From: Arthrobacter sp. PAMC25284
Lineage (GTDB): Bacteria; Actinomycetota; Actinomycetes; Actinomycetales; Micrococcaceae
Direction: 5' to 3'
DNA length: 64,000 nt
Assembly: GCF_019443425.1 (NCBI RefSeq)
Contig: NZ_CP080382.1
Span: forward strand, 1,240,001-1,304,000
Shown: in pieces, positions 54,623 to 62,868 of the stretch
How the letters are laid out: each line of letters opens with the position of its first letter
How positions within the stretch are numbered: position 1 is the stretch's first letter
Program-made: the position numbers and the translations under genes
Notes under the pieces: model-generated
The model's input: the letters and a program-made list of their open reading frames with translations, nothing else
What the model was told of the DNA's origin: nothing
Databases searched by the model: none

Positions 54623-55492
54623 CTAGCCCTTGAGCAGTTTGCGCAGCAGGAAGATGAAGGCAGCTGCGGAGGCTGTGAAGGCCATCAGCGGCCGCCAGCG
54701 CTCGCCGAGCCGGCCGGCCACCTGGCTGTCCGCCGCGGCTGCGGAGGCGTCCCGGGCAGCGGCCATGAATCCGGCGGTCTTGCCGCTGAGTAGTTCCCTG
54801 CCGTCCTCGAGCCTGGTCCGGGCGATGGCCAGCACGGCCTTCGCCTGAGGTGCGACGTCGAGTTCGGCGTCCAGTTCGTCCCGCACCCCTGTGAGGTGGG
54901 CGCGCCGCTGGTCCAGCCGGCGTCGAAGTTCACTTTCCGTCGGCGGGGGGCCAAAGTCGGGATCGGCGGCGGCCTTGGCTTCCTTCTCCGCCTTGGCCTT
55001 GGCTGCCGCCTCGGCCTTGGCGGCCTTGGCGGCCTTGTACTGCTCCGATTTCGGGTCCAATACCGCCGCATCAAAGGCGGAGCCTTCTTTGGCGATACCA
55101 AGATCGTGCTTGAGTCCGCGCAGCGTATCTTCCGGCATCAGCGGCATGGCTTTCTTAAACTTCCGAAGTCCGACGAGGGCAACGATCAGCGCAATCAGGA
55201 GAAACGCAGCGCACACCAGCAGCGCGGCAAGCCACGCCGGCATGATGGTGGCGAGCCCCATGATGGCCGCCACTACAAGGCCGATGACTAAAAGCATCAC
55301 GAAGACGAGGGCGACGCCAAAGAACGCCGCGGCGATGCCCAGCTGGATGCCCTTGCGCTTGATCTCCACCTTCGCGAGGGCAATCTCATCGTTGAGTTGC
55401 CGGGGTGCCAGCTTAAAAATTAGCTTCAAAGTCCGGGGCAGCGCTGAAATGCGCAGTGCCTCGCTTGTCCCGCCGCTGTGACGTCCGCTCAT
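54623..55492 (-). CDS. Actinobacterial Holin-X-type protein with DUF3618-like C-terminus
   Basis: 289 residues. N-terminal helical and two-TM part: RQLNDEIALAKVEIKRKGIQ, then GVALVFVMLLVIGLVVAAIM and WLAALLVCAAFLLIALIVAL, the Phage_holin_3_6 family. An Ala/Lys/Glu-rich linker (residues about 145-175) leads to TESELRRRLDQRRAHLTGVR, a DUF3618-like block, and a final TM (AFTASAAAFIFLLRKLLKG). These two domains are usually separate neighbouring genes. Despite the family name no phage genes are nearby, and a role in envelope or membrane shape is more likely. Confidence 0.82.
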   Translation of the reverse strand: MSGRHSGGTSEALRISALPRTLKLIFKLAPRQLNDEIALAKVEIKRKGIQLGIAAAFFGVALVFVMLLVIGLVVAAIMGLATIMPAWLAALLVCAAFLLIALIVALVGLRKFKKAMPLMPEDTLRGLKHDLGIAKEGSAFDAAVLDPKSEQYKAAKAAKAEAAAKAKAEKEAKAAADPDFGPPPTESELRRRLDQRRAHLTGVRDELDAELDVAPQAKAVLAIARTRLEDGRELLSGKTAGFMAAARDASAAAADSQVAGRLGERWRPLMAFTASAAAFIFLLRKLLKG

Positions 55493-55677
55493 CGGTCCCG
55501 CCTAACTGGTTCCATCCACCGTTCCGCTTGCGCGGGCTTGCCGGGTCTGCACAGCTTCGCACAGTCCCCGGGGTCAAAACTATCATTCAGGCCCTTCACG
55601 TGGTCCTGCCTCGGCTGGGTGGCGCGTCATGGGCTCCGGGCGCACCACGCGCTGGCTCGGCCCCTAGTATTGCCTCT

Positions 55678-56901
55678 GTGAGCATCCCAACGAATCCCGG
55701 CGATTTCCTGAGCCGCCGCCGCAAACTCCTGTACATCCTGATGCTCGGCGCGCTGAATGCCCTCGGACCGTTCACTGTGGACCTCTACCTGCCCGCGTTC
55801 CCGGCCCTGGAAGCCGGTCTCAACGCCACCCAGGCCCAGGTGCAGCTCACCCTGACCGGAACGTCCCTGGGCTTCGCGCTCGGCCAGCTCGTGGTGGGGC
55901 CGCTGAGCGACAAGTTTGGCCGGAGGTTTCCCCTGATCCTGGCCACCGCCATGCATATTGCCGCGTCCCTCGGCGCCGCACTCTCCACTGATATCGGCAC
56001 GCTGGGCCTCTTCCGGGTGCTGATGGGCATCGGCGCCGCAGGAGGCGCTGTCGTCGCGATGGCCATGGTCCGCGATCTGTTCAGCGGCTACGCCATGGTC
56101 CGGATGTTCTCGAGGATGGCGCTCGTCAGTGGCCTCGCCCCGATCCTGGCGCCCGTCATCGGGTCCCAGCTGCTGCTGTTTATGCCCTGGCCGGGCATCT
56201 TCCTGTTCCTCGCAGGCTACGGCACAGCCGTCATCGTCGCCGCGATTTTTGTGATCCGCGAGACGCTGCCTGCGGAGCACCGCGGACAGACCGGCCTGAC
56301 CATGAGGCAGCGGTACCGCGTCTTGTTCACCGACCGGATCTTTGTTGGGCTGCTACTGGTGGGCGGTTTGAACTTCGGCGGGCTTTTCACCTATCTGTCC
56401 GCGTCCCCGTTCTTGTTCCAGAACGTCTTCGGATTCAGCCCGCAGGAGTACGGCCTGCTCTTTGGCATCAATTCGCTGGCCATCGTTGCCGGTGTGCAGA
56501 CCAGTTCGCGGCTGATCAAGCGGGTCCCTCCGCAATGGATTCTGGCCGGCTCCACGACCTGGATGTTCCTGATGGCCGTCCTGATTGTTGTCCTGGACCA
56601 GCTGGGCGCCGGCTTGTGGGGTGTCTTGGTGCCGCTTTGGTTCTACATCCTGGGGACCGGCTTTACGTTCCCCACCGTCCAGGTCCTGGCACTGGCCAAG
56701 CACGGGGCGCAAGCCGGGACTGCTGCGTCGCTGTTGGGAGCGGCGACGTTTACGGTAGCCGGACTCGTCTCCCCCGTGGTCGGTTGGCTCGGAGGCAGCT
56801 CGGCGACACCGATGGGCGCGGTCCAGGCGGTCTGTATCCTGCTGGCTGCCGCTGCCCTGTGGCTCATCGTCAGGCCCCGCACAGTCCCTTCCATCCACTA
56901 G
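55678..56901 (+). CDS. Bcr/CflA-family MFS drug exporter
   Basis: 407 residues from GTG 55678, twelve membrane segments. NALGPFTVDLYLPAFPALEA is the Bcr/CflA start; GFALGQLVVGPLSDKFGRRF is the MFS loop 2-3 motif; RVLMGIGAAGGAVVAMAMVR follows. Probable proton-driven exporter of drugs or metabolites. TAGTAT sits 7 nt before the start (55665-55670) with no Shine-Dalgarno, suggesting a leaderless mRNA. A longer in-frame start at 55456 overlaps the divergent gene and is rejected. Confidence 0.9.
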   Translation: MSIPTNPGDFLSRRRKLLYILMLGALNALGPFTVDLYLPAFPALEAGLNATQAQVQLTLTGTSLGFALGQLVVGPLSDKFGRRFPLILATAMHIAASLGAALSTDIGTLGLFRVLMGIGAAGGAVVAMAMVRDLFSGYAMVRMFSRMALVSGLAPILAPVIGSQLLLFMPWPGIFLFLAGYGTAVIVAAIFVIRETLPAEHRGQTGLTMRQRYRVLFTDRIFVGLLLVGGLNFGGLFTYLSASPFLFQNVFGFSPQEYGLLFGINSLAIVAGVQTSSRLIKRVPPQWILAGSTTWMFLMAVLIVVLDQLGAGLWGVLVPLWFYILGTGFTFPTVQVLALAKHGAQAGTAASLLGAATFTVAGLVSPVVGWLGGSSATPMGAVQAVCILLAAAALWLIVRPRTVPSIH

Positions 56902-56941
56902 ACCCGGGTCCAGCCTCCTCCGGCCCTGTCCTCCGCGGGAC

Positions 56942-56972
56942 ATGCCCAGTCTTCGGGCCCGCGACTGGGCAT
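56942..56972 (+). terminator. Hairpin after the MFS gene
   Basis: Perfect arms ATGCCCAGTC (56942-56951) and GACTGGGCAT (56963-56972) around an 11-nt loop, 41 bp after the stop codon. The flanking GGACATGCCC is repeated in inverted form as GGGCATGTCC at 57007-57016. No U-tract, so termination would rest on stem strength. Confidence 0.55.
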
Positions 56973-57087
56973 AACCGCATCATGTCCAACCGCCAACCCC
57001 GGCGCGGGGCATGTCCCTGGGGACGGTGTGAGGACGTTGCCGCCCGGACCTGTTCCGGGAACCAGCGAGGGCGATAAAGTTGTGCTC

Positions 57088-57495
57088 ATGCCCCATTGGG
57101 AGGATCCCCCGCCTCTACCGGCCGCATGGCAGCGGCGCGACGCCGCGATCCTGCCGCTGTGGTGGGAGCGGCTGTGCCGCCAGACCAGCCCCCAATCGGC
57201 GGCCATCTATGCAGCGGGCCTGTTCACCGATGACAGGCGGCGCCCGATTGCCCAGTGGTATAACGAGGCGGCCGACGCGGCCCTCCTGGTGGCCCCCGAG
57301 AGCTCCCCGGAGTGGCCGGTGCAACGGTTCGGCATCTTTTATGCCCCGCCCGGCGGCGGCTTCACGCATGTGAACTCGGCACCGCATGAGTGGCATCCGC
57401 GCCAGCCCCGGCAGTCCCCCACCGAGCAGGAGGCCTTCCTGGCCGCCGTGGTCGAGGCGGAACGGTTTCTTCAGGTGGAGATGTACTTCGTCTGA
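57088..57495 (+). CDS. Hypothetical protein
   Basis: 135 residues, acidic and rich in Trp and Pro: MPHWEDPPPLPAAWQRRDAA, LPLWWERLCRQTSPQSAAIY, FGIFYAPPGGGFTHVNSAPH. No signal peptide or membrane segment. I do not recognise a family. Codon use looks like its neighbours. TAAAGT lies 7 nt before the ATG (57075-57080) and there is no Shine-Dalgarno, a leaderless arrangement. An in-frame start at 57028 would add 20 residues but is less likely. Confidence 0.65.
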   Translation: MPHWEDPPPLPAAWQRRDAAILPLWWERLCRQTSPQSAAIYAAGLFTDDRRRPIAQWYNEAADAALLVAPESSPEWPVQRFGIFYAPPGGGFTHVNSAPHEWHPRQPRQSPTEQEAFLAAVVEAERFLQVEMYFV

Positions 57496-57522
57496 GCTGC
57501 CCCGTGCGCGCCGGCAATGCAC

Positions 57523-57565
57523 AAAAAAAGGTCCCGCAGCCAGTGTATTCACCGGCTGCGGGACC
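57523..57565 (-). terminator. Rho-independent terminator of tRNA-Asn copy 1
   Basis: Perfect 12-bp arms GGTCCCGCAGCC (57530-57541) and GGCTGCGGGACC (57554-57565); on the minus strand the stem is followed by seven T. It also can act on the end of the hypothetical gene. Confidence 0.92.
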
Positions 57566-57571
57566 CGCTGG

Positions 57572-57644
57572 CTCCTCCTGCTGGACTTGAACCAGCAACC
57601 CTTCGATTAACAGTCGAATGCTCTGCCAATTGAGCTAAGGAGGA
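57572..57644 (-). tRNA. tRNA-Asn (GTT), copy 1
   Basis: 73 nt, acceptor TCCTCCT/AGGAGGA, D-stem GCTC/GAGC, anticodon loop CTGTTAA, T-stem GCTGG/CCAGC. The next bases on the minus strand are CCA, so the 3' end appears encoded to 57569. Identical in body to copy 2. Confidence 0.95.
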
Positions 57645-57737
57645 ATGAAGCAGGTATGACTTTAGCAGAGGTTTTGCCGCTACGGAAATCGGTCGGGCCG
57701 CGCCTCCAGACGCCGCCAAAAATACCCCCTCCGGGTA

Positions 57738-57775
57738 TAAAAAAGTCCCCGTTCCGGTTGCCCGGAACGGGGACT
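57738..57775 (-). terminator. Rho-independent terminator of tRNA-Asn copy 2
   Basis: Arms AGTCCCCGTTCCGG (57744-57757) and CCGGAACGGGGACT (57762-57775) with a 4-nt loop, followed on the minus strand by a run of T. Lies between the two tRNA-Asn genes. Confidence 0.92.
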
Positions 57776-57780
57776 GCGCG

Positions 57781-57853
57781 CTCCTCCTGCTGGACTTGAA
57801 CCAGCAACCCTTCGATTAACAGTCGAATGCTCTGCCAATTGAGCTAAGGAGGA
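57781..57853 (-). tRNA. tRNA-Asn (GTT), copy 2
   Basis: 73 nt, same sequence as copy 1, starting 209 bp from it. Unlike copy 1 the bases after the discriminator are CGC, so CCA is not encoded. The first bases upstream of each 5' end are also shared. Confidence 0.95.
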
Positions 57854-57906
57854 ATGAAGCGGGTACTAGCCTAGCAAACACCCGGCCGGGAAGTGAAATC
57901 GCCGGC

Positions 57907-59832
57907 TCAGGCGTCCGAGCGCAGTGCCCGCCGTCGCATCTCCAACTCCATCAGTTCGCGGTTCAGCCGCTGGAATTCCTCGGGATCAGCCGAGGCGTCC
58001 AGACGCTGCAGCTGGCCCATTTTCTCCGCCTTCACCCTGGTGATCTGCAGCTCAAACAGGCGCGCCAGAATATCGCGACAGTACCGCAGCACCCCGTCTG
58101 CCGTGCTGGCCGGCAGCGGGACGACGGCGAGTTCGGACACCAGCGGCCGCAGCGGCTCAGGGACTTCCTGCAGCATCTGCTCCACCCAACGCACGGAATC
58201 CCCTGCCAGGCCGAGGCCTGTTGCCCGGATGGCCTCGTGGATGGCCAGATACGCCGGGGTCGAGAAGCGCGCCTCGGAGAAACGCAGCCAGGTCTCGCCT
58301 TCCAGCAGGCCCGGCTCCTGGAGGGCGACCTCCAGGGCCTGACGCTCCATGGCCGCCACCGGGTCCCGGGGGTCCGGCCGGTTGAAGGACGGCAGGACGG
58401 CCGACGGCGGCAGCGGCGCCACGCCCGGCGCCGTCCCCGGCGGGCGGCCCTGCCCCTGTCCGCCGCCGGTGCCGTGTCCCGATCCGCCCGACTGCTGCTG
58501 GGCGGCACGTTTGGTGGCCCCGCCGACGGCCCGGCTGACGTCCTCGACCGGCATGCCAAGCCAGCCGGCCAGCTCACGGGCATAGGCCGGACGGATGCCG
58601 GCGTCGCGGATCTGGGCTACCACCGGCGCGGACTCACGCAGTGCCGCGATCCGGCCTTCCACGGTGTCCAGGTTGTGCCGCCGGAGAGTGGCCCGGATGG
58701 CGAATTCGAACAGCGGGCGGCGAGTCCCGATCAGGTCCCGGACGGCGGCGTCGCCCTTGGCCTGGCGCAGCTCGCAGGGATCAGCGCCGCTGGCCTCGAC
58801 GGCAACGTAGGTTTGCGCCACGAAGCGCTGGTCCTCTTCAAAAGCGCGCAGCGCCGCCTTCTGGCCGGCGGCGTCGCCGTCGAACGTGAAGATGACCTCG
58901 CCCCCGCTGCCGTCGTCGGACAGCAGCCGGCGGGCGATTTTGATGTGTTCGGTGCCGAAGGCCGTCCCACAGGTGGCCACGGCGGTGGGGATGCCGGCCA
59001 GGTGGCAGGCCATCACGTCGGTATAGCCTTCCACGACCACGAGTTGGCGGTCCTTGGCGATGTTGCGCTTGGCCAGGTCAATTCCGTAGAGGACCTGTGA
59101 TTTTTTGTAGAGTGCGGTCTCCGGGGTGTTGAGGTATTTGGGGCCCTGGTCGTCCTCGTAGAGCTTGCGCGCGCCGAAACCGATGGTGTCCCCGGCGATA
59201 TCGCGGATCGGCCAGATCAGCCGCCCACGGAAGCGGTCGTAGATCCCCCGGTTGCCTTCCGAGAACATGCCGGTGAGCTTCAGTTCGGGATCGGTGTAGC
59301 CGCGGCCCCGGAGGTGTTTGAGCAGCGCGTCCCAGCCCTGGGGCGCGTAGCCGACGCCGAAGTGTTCGGCCGCCGCGCGGTCGAAGCCCCGGGCGTGCAG
59401 GAAGTTCCGGCCTTCGGTGGCGCCGGGTGTCAGCAGCTGGGCGCGGAAGAACTCGTCGGCGACTTTGTGGGCGTCGAGGAGCCGCTGGCGTCGGCCGATG
59501 TCTTCCCGGTTGGGTCCCGAACCGCCGTCCTCGTAGCGGAGTTCGAAGCCGATCCGGTGGGCCAGTTTCTCTACAGCCTCATGGAACGTGGTGTGGTCGA
59601 GTTTCTGCACGAAGGAGATGACATCGCCGTCCTCGCCGCAGCCGAAGCAGTGGTAGCGGCCTGCCTGGGGGCGGACGGTGAACGACGGCGAGCGCTCGTC
59701 GTGGAACGGGCACAGTCCCTTGTATGACCCCAGCCCCGCCCCCTTGAGGGTGACGTAGCCGTCGACGACTTCCTTGATGTCCGTGCGCTGGCGGACTTCG
59801 TCGATGTCTTCACGTTTAATCAGGCCGGCCAC
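57907..59832 (-). CDS. dnaG: DNA primase
   Basis: 641 residues. N-terminal CHC2 zinc finger with C41, H44, C62 and C65 (GLCPFHDERSPSF, YHCFGCGEDGD). Catalytic Toprim core with VVVEGYTDVMACHLAGI and EVIFTFDGDAAGQKAALRAF. A Gly/Gln-rich linker at about 445-470 precedes a C-terminal helicase-binding-like domain. Makes RNA primers for replication. It lies next to dgt and dusB, a frequent actinobacterial order. Confidence 0.97.
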   Translation of the reverse strand: MAGLIKREDIDEVRQRTDIKEVVDGYVTLKGAGLGSYKGLCPFHDERSPSFTVRPQAGRYHCFGCGEDGDVISFVQKLDHTTFHEAVEKLAHRIGFELRYEDGGSGPNREDIGRRQRLLDAHKVADEFFRAQLLTPGATEGRNFLHARGFDRAAAEHFGVGYAPQGWDALLKHLRGRGYTDPELKLTGMFSEGNRGIYDRFRGRLIWPIRDIAGDTIGFGARKLYEDDQGPKYLNTPETALYKKSQVLYGIDLAKRNIAKDRQLVVVEGYTDVMACHLAGIPTAVATCGTAFGTEHIKIARRLLSDDGSGGEVIFTFDGDAAGQKAALRAFEEDQRFVAQTYVAVEASGADPCELRQAKGDAAVRDLIGTRRPLFEFAIRATLRRHNLDTVEGRIAALRESAPVVAQIRDAGIRPAYARELAGWLGMPVEDVSRAVGGATKRAAQQQSGGSGHGTGGGQGQGRPPGTAPGVAPLPPSAVLPSFNRPDPRDPVAAMERQALEVALQEPGLLEGETWLRFSEARFSTPAYLAIHEAIRATGLGLAGDSVRWVEQMLQEVPEPLRPLVSELAVVPLPASTADGVLRYCRDILARLFELQITRVKAEKMGQLQRLDASADPEEFQRLNRELMELEMRRRALRSDA

Positions 59833-59948
59833 AATGCCATCCTAGTGCCGGGCCCGGACACGCACCGGCGCAGTCCGCGGCGGCATGGCAGCGCCGCCGC
59901 CGGTGCCCGGCCGTGCTGCCAACGGAATCACGGTCACCGCACCCACCG

Positions 59949-61238
59949 TCACCACAGTGACGGCAGGCTGCCGACAAGCCGCTCGTACATGGCGAGCGCG
60001 GAGCCGTCCGTCAGGGCTGCAACCTGGTCGATCACTACGCGCAGCCGTGCGCCGTCGTCGGCCGCGTCGCGCCAGTCTGCCGCATACATCGGTTCCAGGT
60101 GCCGGTCTCCCGTGGCGCGCAAGGCCGTGACCAACGCGTGCAGGACCTCGCGCTGGCGTTCGTAGATGGGCTGGCGGTGCTCGGTGGTCATCACGAAGGT
60201 GGTGGCCAGACCCTTCATCACGGCGATTTCCATCACTGTCTCGTCCGGGACGATCAGCTCGGCGTTATAGCGGGTCAGGTTCTCCGGCCCGTACACGGCC
60301 CGGGTAGTCTCCAGCGCGCTCTGGCAGAACCGCCCAATGAGCTGGCTGGTCATGTCTTTCAGCGCACCCATCGCCTTGCGGCTGCCATCAGCCTCGCGCA
60401 CCCAGACATCCGTGGCCTCGAGCCGGGCCAGGGCGGCATCGATCGCGGCGGGATCGTTGTGCGGCAGATACCACTGCTTGGCGTAGCCCACGACCCGGGC
60501 ACGGTGGTCCGGGTTGTCCATCCAGCGCAGCTGGAAGTGGCCAGCCACGATCGCGTCCTCGACGTCGTGCACGGAGTAGGAGATGTCGTCCGCGAGGTCC
60601 ATCACCTGGGCTTCAAGGCAGGACCGGCGCTCCGGTGCGCCTGCCCGGATCCAGTCGAAAATCGGCAGGTCGTCCTCATAGGCGCCGAACTTGCTGGTCC
60701 GCTCACCATGGATGACCGGGGCGTCCGCGGCGGACCAGGGGTACTTGGCGGCGGCGTCCAGGCTCGCCCGGGTCAGATTCAGCCCGGCGGGGCTGCCGTC
60801 CGCGGCCAGGACCTTGGGTTCCAGCCGGGTCAGCAGGCGCAGCGTCTGCGCGTTGCCTTCGAAGCCGCCGATATTGTGCGCCATCTCGTTCAGGGCGGAT
60901 TCGCCGTTGTGCCCGAACGGCGGATGGCCGAGGTCGTGGCTCAGGCAGGCGGTGTCCACGACGTCCGGGTCGCAGCCCAGGGTGCGGCCCAGCTCGCGGC
61001 CCACCTGGGCCACCTCGAGGCTGTGGGTGAGGCGGGTGCGGACGAAGTCATCCGTGTCCGGTGCGACCACCTGGGTCTTGGCGCCCAGCCGGCGCAGCGC
61101 CGAGGAGTGCAAGACGCGGGCACGGTCGCGCTCAAAGTCGGAGCGGTAGCTGGTCTTCGTGGGCTCTTCCACCCAGCGTGCGGCATCGCGGCCGGTGTAG
61201 CCGTCGATCACGGGGGCCGAGGTTCGGGTCTCAGCCAC
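59949..61238 (-). CDS. dgt: Deoxyguanosinetriphosphate triphosphohydrolase-like protein
   Basis: 429 residues from GTG 61238. HD-domain ligands: TRLTHSLEVAQVGRELG and CLSHDLGHPPFGHNGESAL, with the later LEAQVMDLADDISYSVHDVE. Splits dNTPs to nucleoside plus triphosphate and so influences the dNTP pool. The start lies 8 nt inside the end of dusB, so the two are coupled. Earlier in-frame starts lie inside dusB and read as non-coding. Confidence 0.95.
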   Translation of the reverse strand: MAETRTSAPVIDGYTGRDAARWVEEPTKTSYRSDFERDRARVLHSSALRRLGAKTQVVAPDTDDFVRTRLTHSLEVAQVGRELGRTLGCDPDVVDTACLSHDLGHPPFGHNGESALNEMAHNIGGFEGNAQTLRLLTRLEPKVLAADGSPAGLNLTRASLDAAAKYPWSAADAPVIHGERTSKFGAYEDDLPIFDWIRAGAPERRSCLEAQVMDLADDISYSVHDVEDAIVAGHFQLRWMDNPDHRARVVGYAKQWYLPHNDPAAIDAALARLEATDVWVREADGSRKAMGALKDMTSQLIGRFCQSALETTRAVYGPENLTRYNAELIVPDETVMEIAVMKGLATTFVMTTEHRQPIYERQREVLHALVTALRATGDRHLEPMYAADWRDAADDGARLRVVIDQVAALTDGSALAMYERLVGSLPSLW

Positions 61239-62409
61239 CGGAGACGTCCAGTTCGGCCAGGGAGATTTCGCGGGACTGGGCTGCGTCGAGCCTGCGGTCC
61301 AGCAGCCAGTCCTTGGGCAGGGCCGGTTTCTTGGGTGAGCCAGCGCGCCCGCGCGGCCCCTCCGCGTCCACACCTGGATACGGGGAGTCAAGGTCCAGCT
61401 GGTCCAGGGTCCCGCGGAGCACCTCCAGGCTGGTCACGAGCGCCAGTTTGGTCCGCAGTTCACTGCCGACCACGTAGCCCTTGAAGTACCAGGCCATGTG
61501 TTTCCGGATCTCGCGCAGCGCCTTGCCCTCATCGCCGAAGGTCTCAACCATCAACTGGGCATGCCGGTACACCCCCTCGGCTACCTGCCGCAGCGCCGGT
61601 TTGTGGCGTTCGCTGCTGCCTTCGAAGGCAGCCATGAGGTCCCCGAACAGCCACGGCCGGCCCTGGCAGCCCCGGCCTACAACGACGCCGTCGACGCCGG
61701 TTTCCCGGACCATCCGGACGGCGTCTTCCGCGGACCAGATATCCCCGTTGCCGAGCACGGGAATGTCCGGCAGCGCTTCCCGCAGCCGGGCGATCGCGGA
61801 CCAGTCCGCCTGGCCGGAATAGAACTGGGCCGCTGTGCGGCCGTGAAGTGCGACGGCGGCGACACCGGAGTCACGGGCGATCCGGCCGGCGTCGAGGTAG
61901 GTCAGGTGGTCCTCGTCGATGCCTTTGCGCATCTTGATGGTCAGCGGGACGTTGCCCCGGGACGCTTCCTTGACCGCGGTCTGGACAATCGCGGTGAAGA
62001 GGTCAATTTTCCAGGGCAGGGCCGATCCGCCGCCGCGCCGCGTCACCTTGGGGACAGGGCAGCCGAAGTTCAGGTCGATGTGATCCGCCCGGTCTTCCTC
62101 GACGAGCATCCGCACGGCCGCACCCACCGTGACCGGATCCACGCCGTAGAGCTGAACCGAACGGACCTTTTCATCGTCGTCGTGCGAAATGATGCGCAGC
62201 GATTCCGGGGTGCGTTCCACCAGCGCGCGGGAGGTAACCATCTCCGCGACGTAGAGTCCGCCGCCATACTCGCGGCAGAGCCGGCGGAAGGCGGAGTTGG
62301 TGATACCCGCCATCGGAGCCAGGATCACGGGGGTATCCACCGTGATGGGGCCCAGCTTCAGGGGCGGGAGTTCCAGCTTCGGGGCGGGAGGCGTTGCTAC
62401 GACAGTCAC
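61231..62409 (-). CDS. dusB: tRNA-dihydrouridine synthase (DusB type)
   Basis: 392 residues. TIM barrel with PVILAPMAGITNSAFRRLCR, IDLNFGCPVPKVTRRGGGSA (C117, the active-site Cys), VALHGRTAAQFYSGQADWSA and VLGNGDIWSAEDAVRMVRET (FMN site). Reduces uridines in tRNA with NADPH. A C-terminal 60-residue region after the helical domain is polar. Heads the dusB-dgt-dnaG run. Confidence 0.94.
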   Translation of the reverse strand: MTVVATPPAPKLELPPLKLGPITVDTPVILAPMAGITNSAFRRLCREYGGGLYVAEMVTSRALVERTPESLRIISHDDDEKVRSVQLYGVDPVTVGAAVRMLVEEDRADHIDLNFGCPVPKVTRRGGGSALPWKIDLFTAIVQTAVKEASRGNVPLTIKMRKGIDEDHLTYLDAGRIARDSGVAAVALHGRTAAQFYSGQADWSAIARLREALPDIPVLGNGDIWSAEDAVRMVRETGVDGVVVGRGCQGRPWLFGDLMAAFEGSSERHKPALRQVAEGVYRHAQLMVETFGDEGKALREIRKHMAWYFKGYVVGSELRTKLALVTSLEVLRGTLDQLDLDSPYPGVDAEGPRGRAGSPKKPALPKDWLLDRRLDAAQSREISLAELDVSGG

Positions 62410-62868
62410 CTGTCCATTGTCTCAAAGCCGGGCAAATCGGTGGGGATCGGCGCCGGCTATGTGGACAGCGGGCCTTCAGCCGCGGATGGCGGCCCCGGCG
62501 GCCCCGCGAGTCCCCGGTTCCAATTCCGTCCCGCCGGACGGTTCGCCGCCGCGGCCGGCGTCCGGTTCCGTCGCTCCGCTGCCGGTCCGGTCCGTGGACA
62601 TCGCGGCGGCATCGGCCTGCCCGGAGCCGACCCGGACAGGCCGCATGGCTGAGACGGTCCGGCCGCTTTGACCACAACCACCGCCATCAGCGTCGTCACG
62701 GGAACAGCCAGGACGAGTCCCATGGAATCGGCCCGGGTGAATGTCCAGGTGAGCGTGAGGCTCCCCTCAGCAGTCAACCCCATGGGAGAAACCTTGCGGC
62801 GTGCTGGGGGAACGATCAGCACGAACCGGATCCGCCGCGCCGGGGCGTTGGGCCGGGGCGTTGGGCCT
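62410..62868. other. 460-bp stretch without a confident gene
   Basis: A 121-codon minus-strand frame (62457-62822) contains one hydrophobic run (SMGLVLAVPVTTLMAVVVV) but is followed by Pro/Arg-rich sequence and lacks a convincing Shine-Dalgarno. A plus-strand frame from 62668 also looks non-coding. Promoter elements for dusB are expected here but no strong box was found. Confidence 0.4.
62842..62867. repeat. 13-bp tandem duplication
   Basis: GGGGCGTTGGGCC occurs twice in direct succession just after the stop codon of the flavin oxidase gene. Confidence 0.6.

Noticed and set aside
54623..55492. Prophage remnant suggested by a holin-type gene
   Set aside because: The Holin-X family is chromosomal in actinobacteria and no other phage gene, integrase or attachment site was seen.
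62457..62822. Possible small membrane protein
   Set aside because: One hydrophobic run only, Pro/Arg-rich remainder, no ribosome binding site; kept only as an unassigned stretch.
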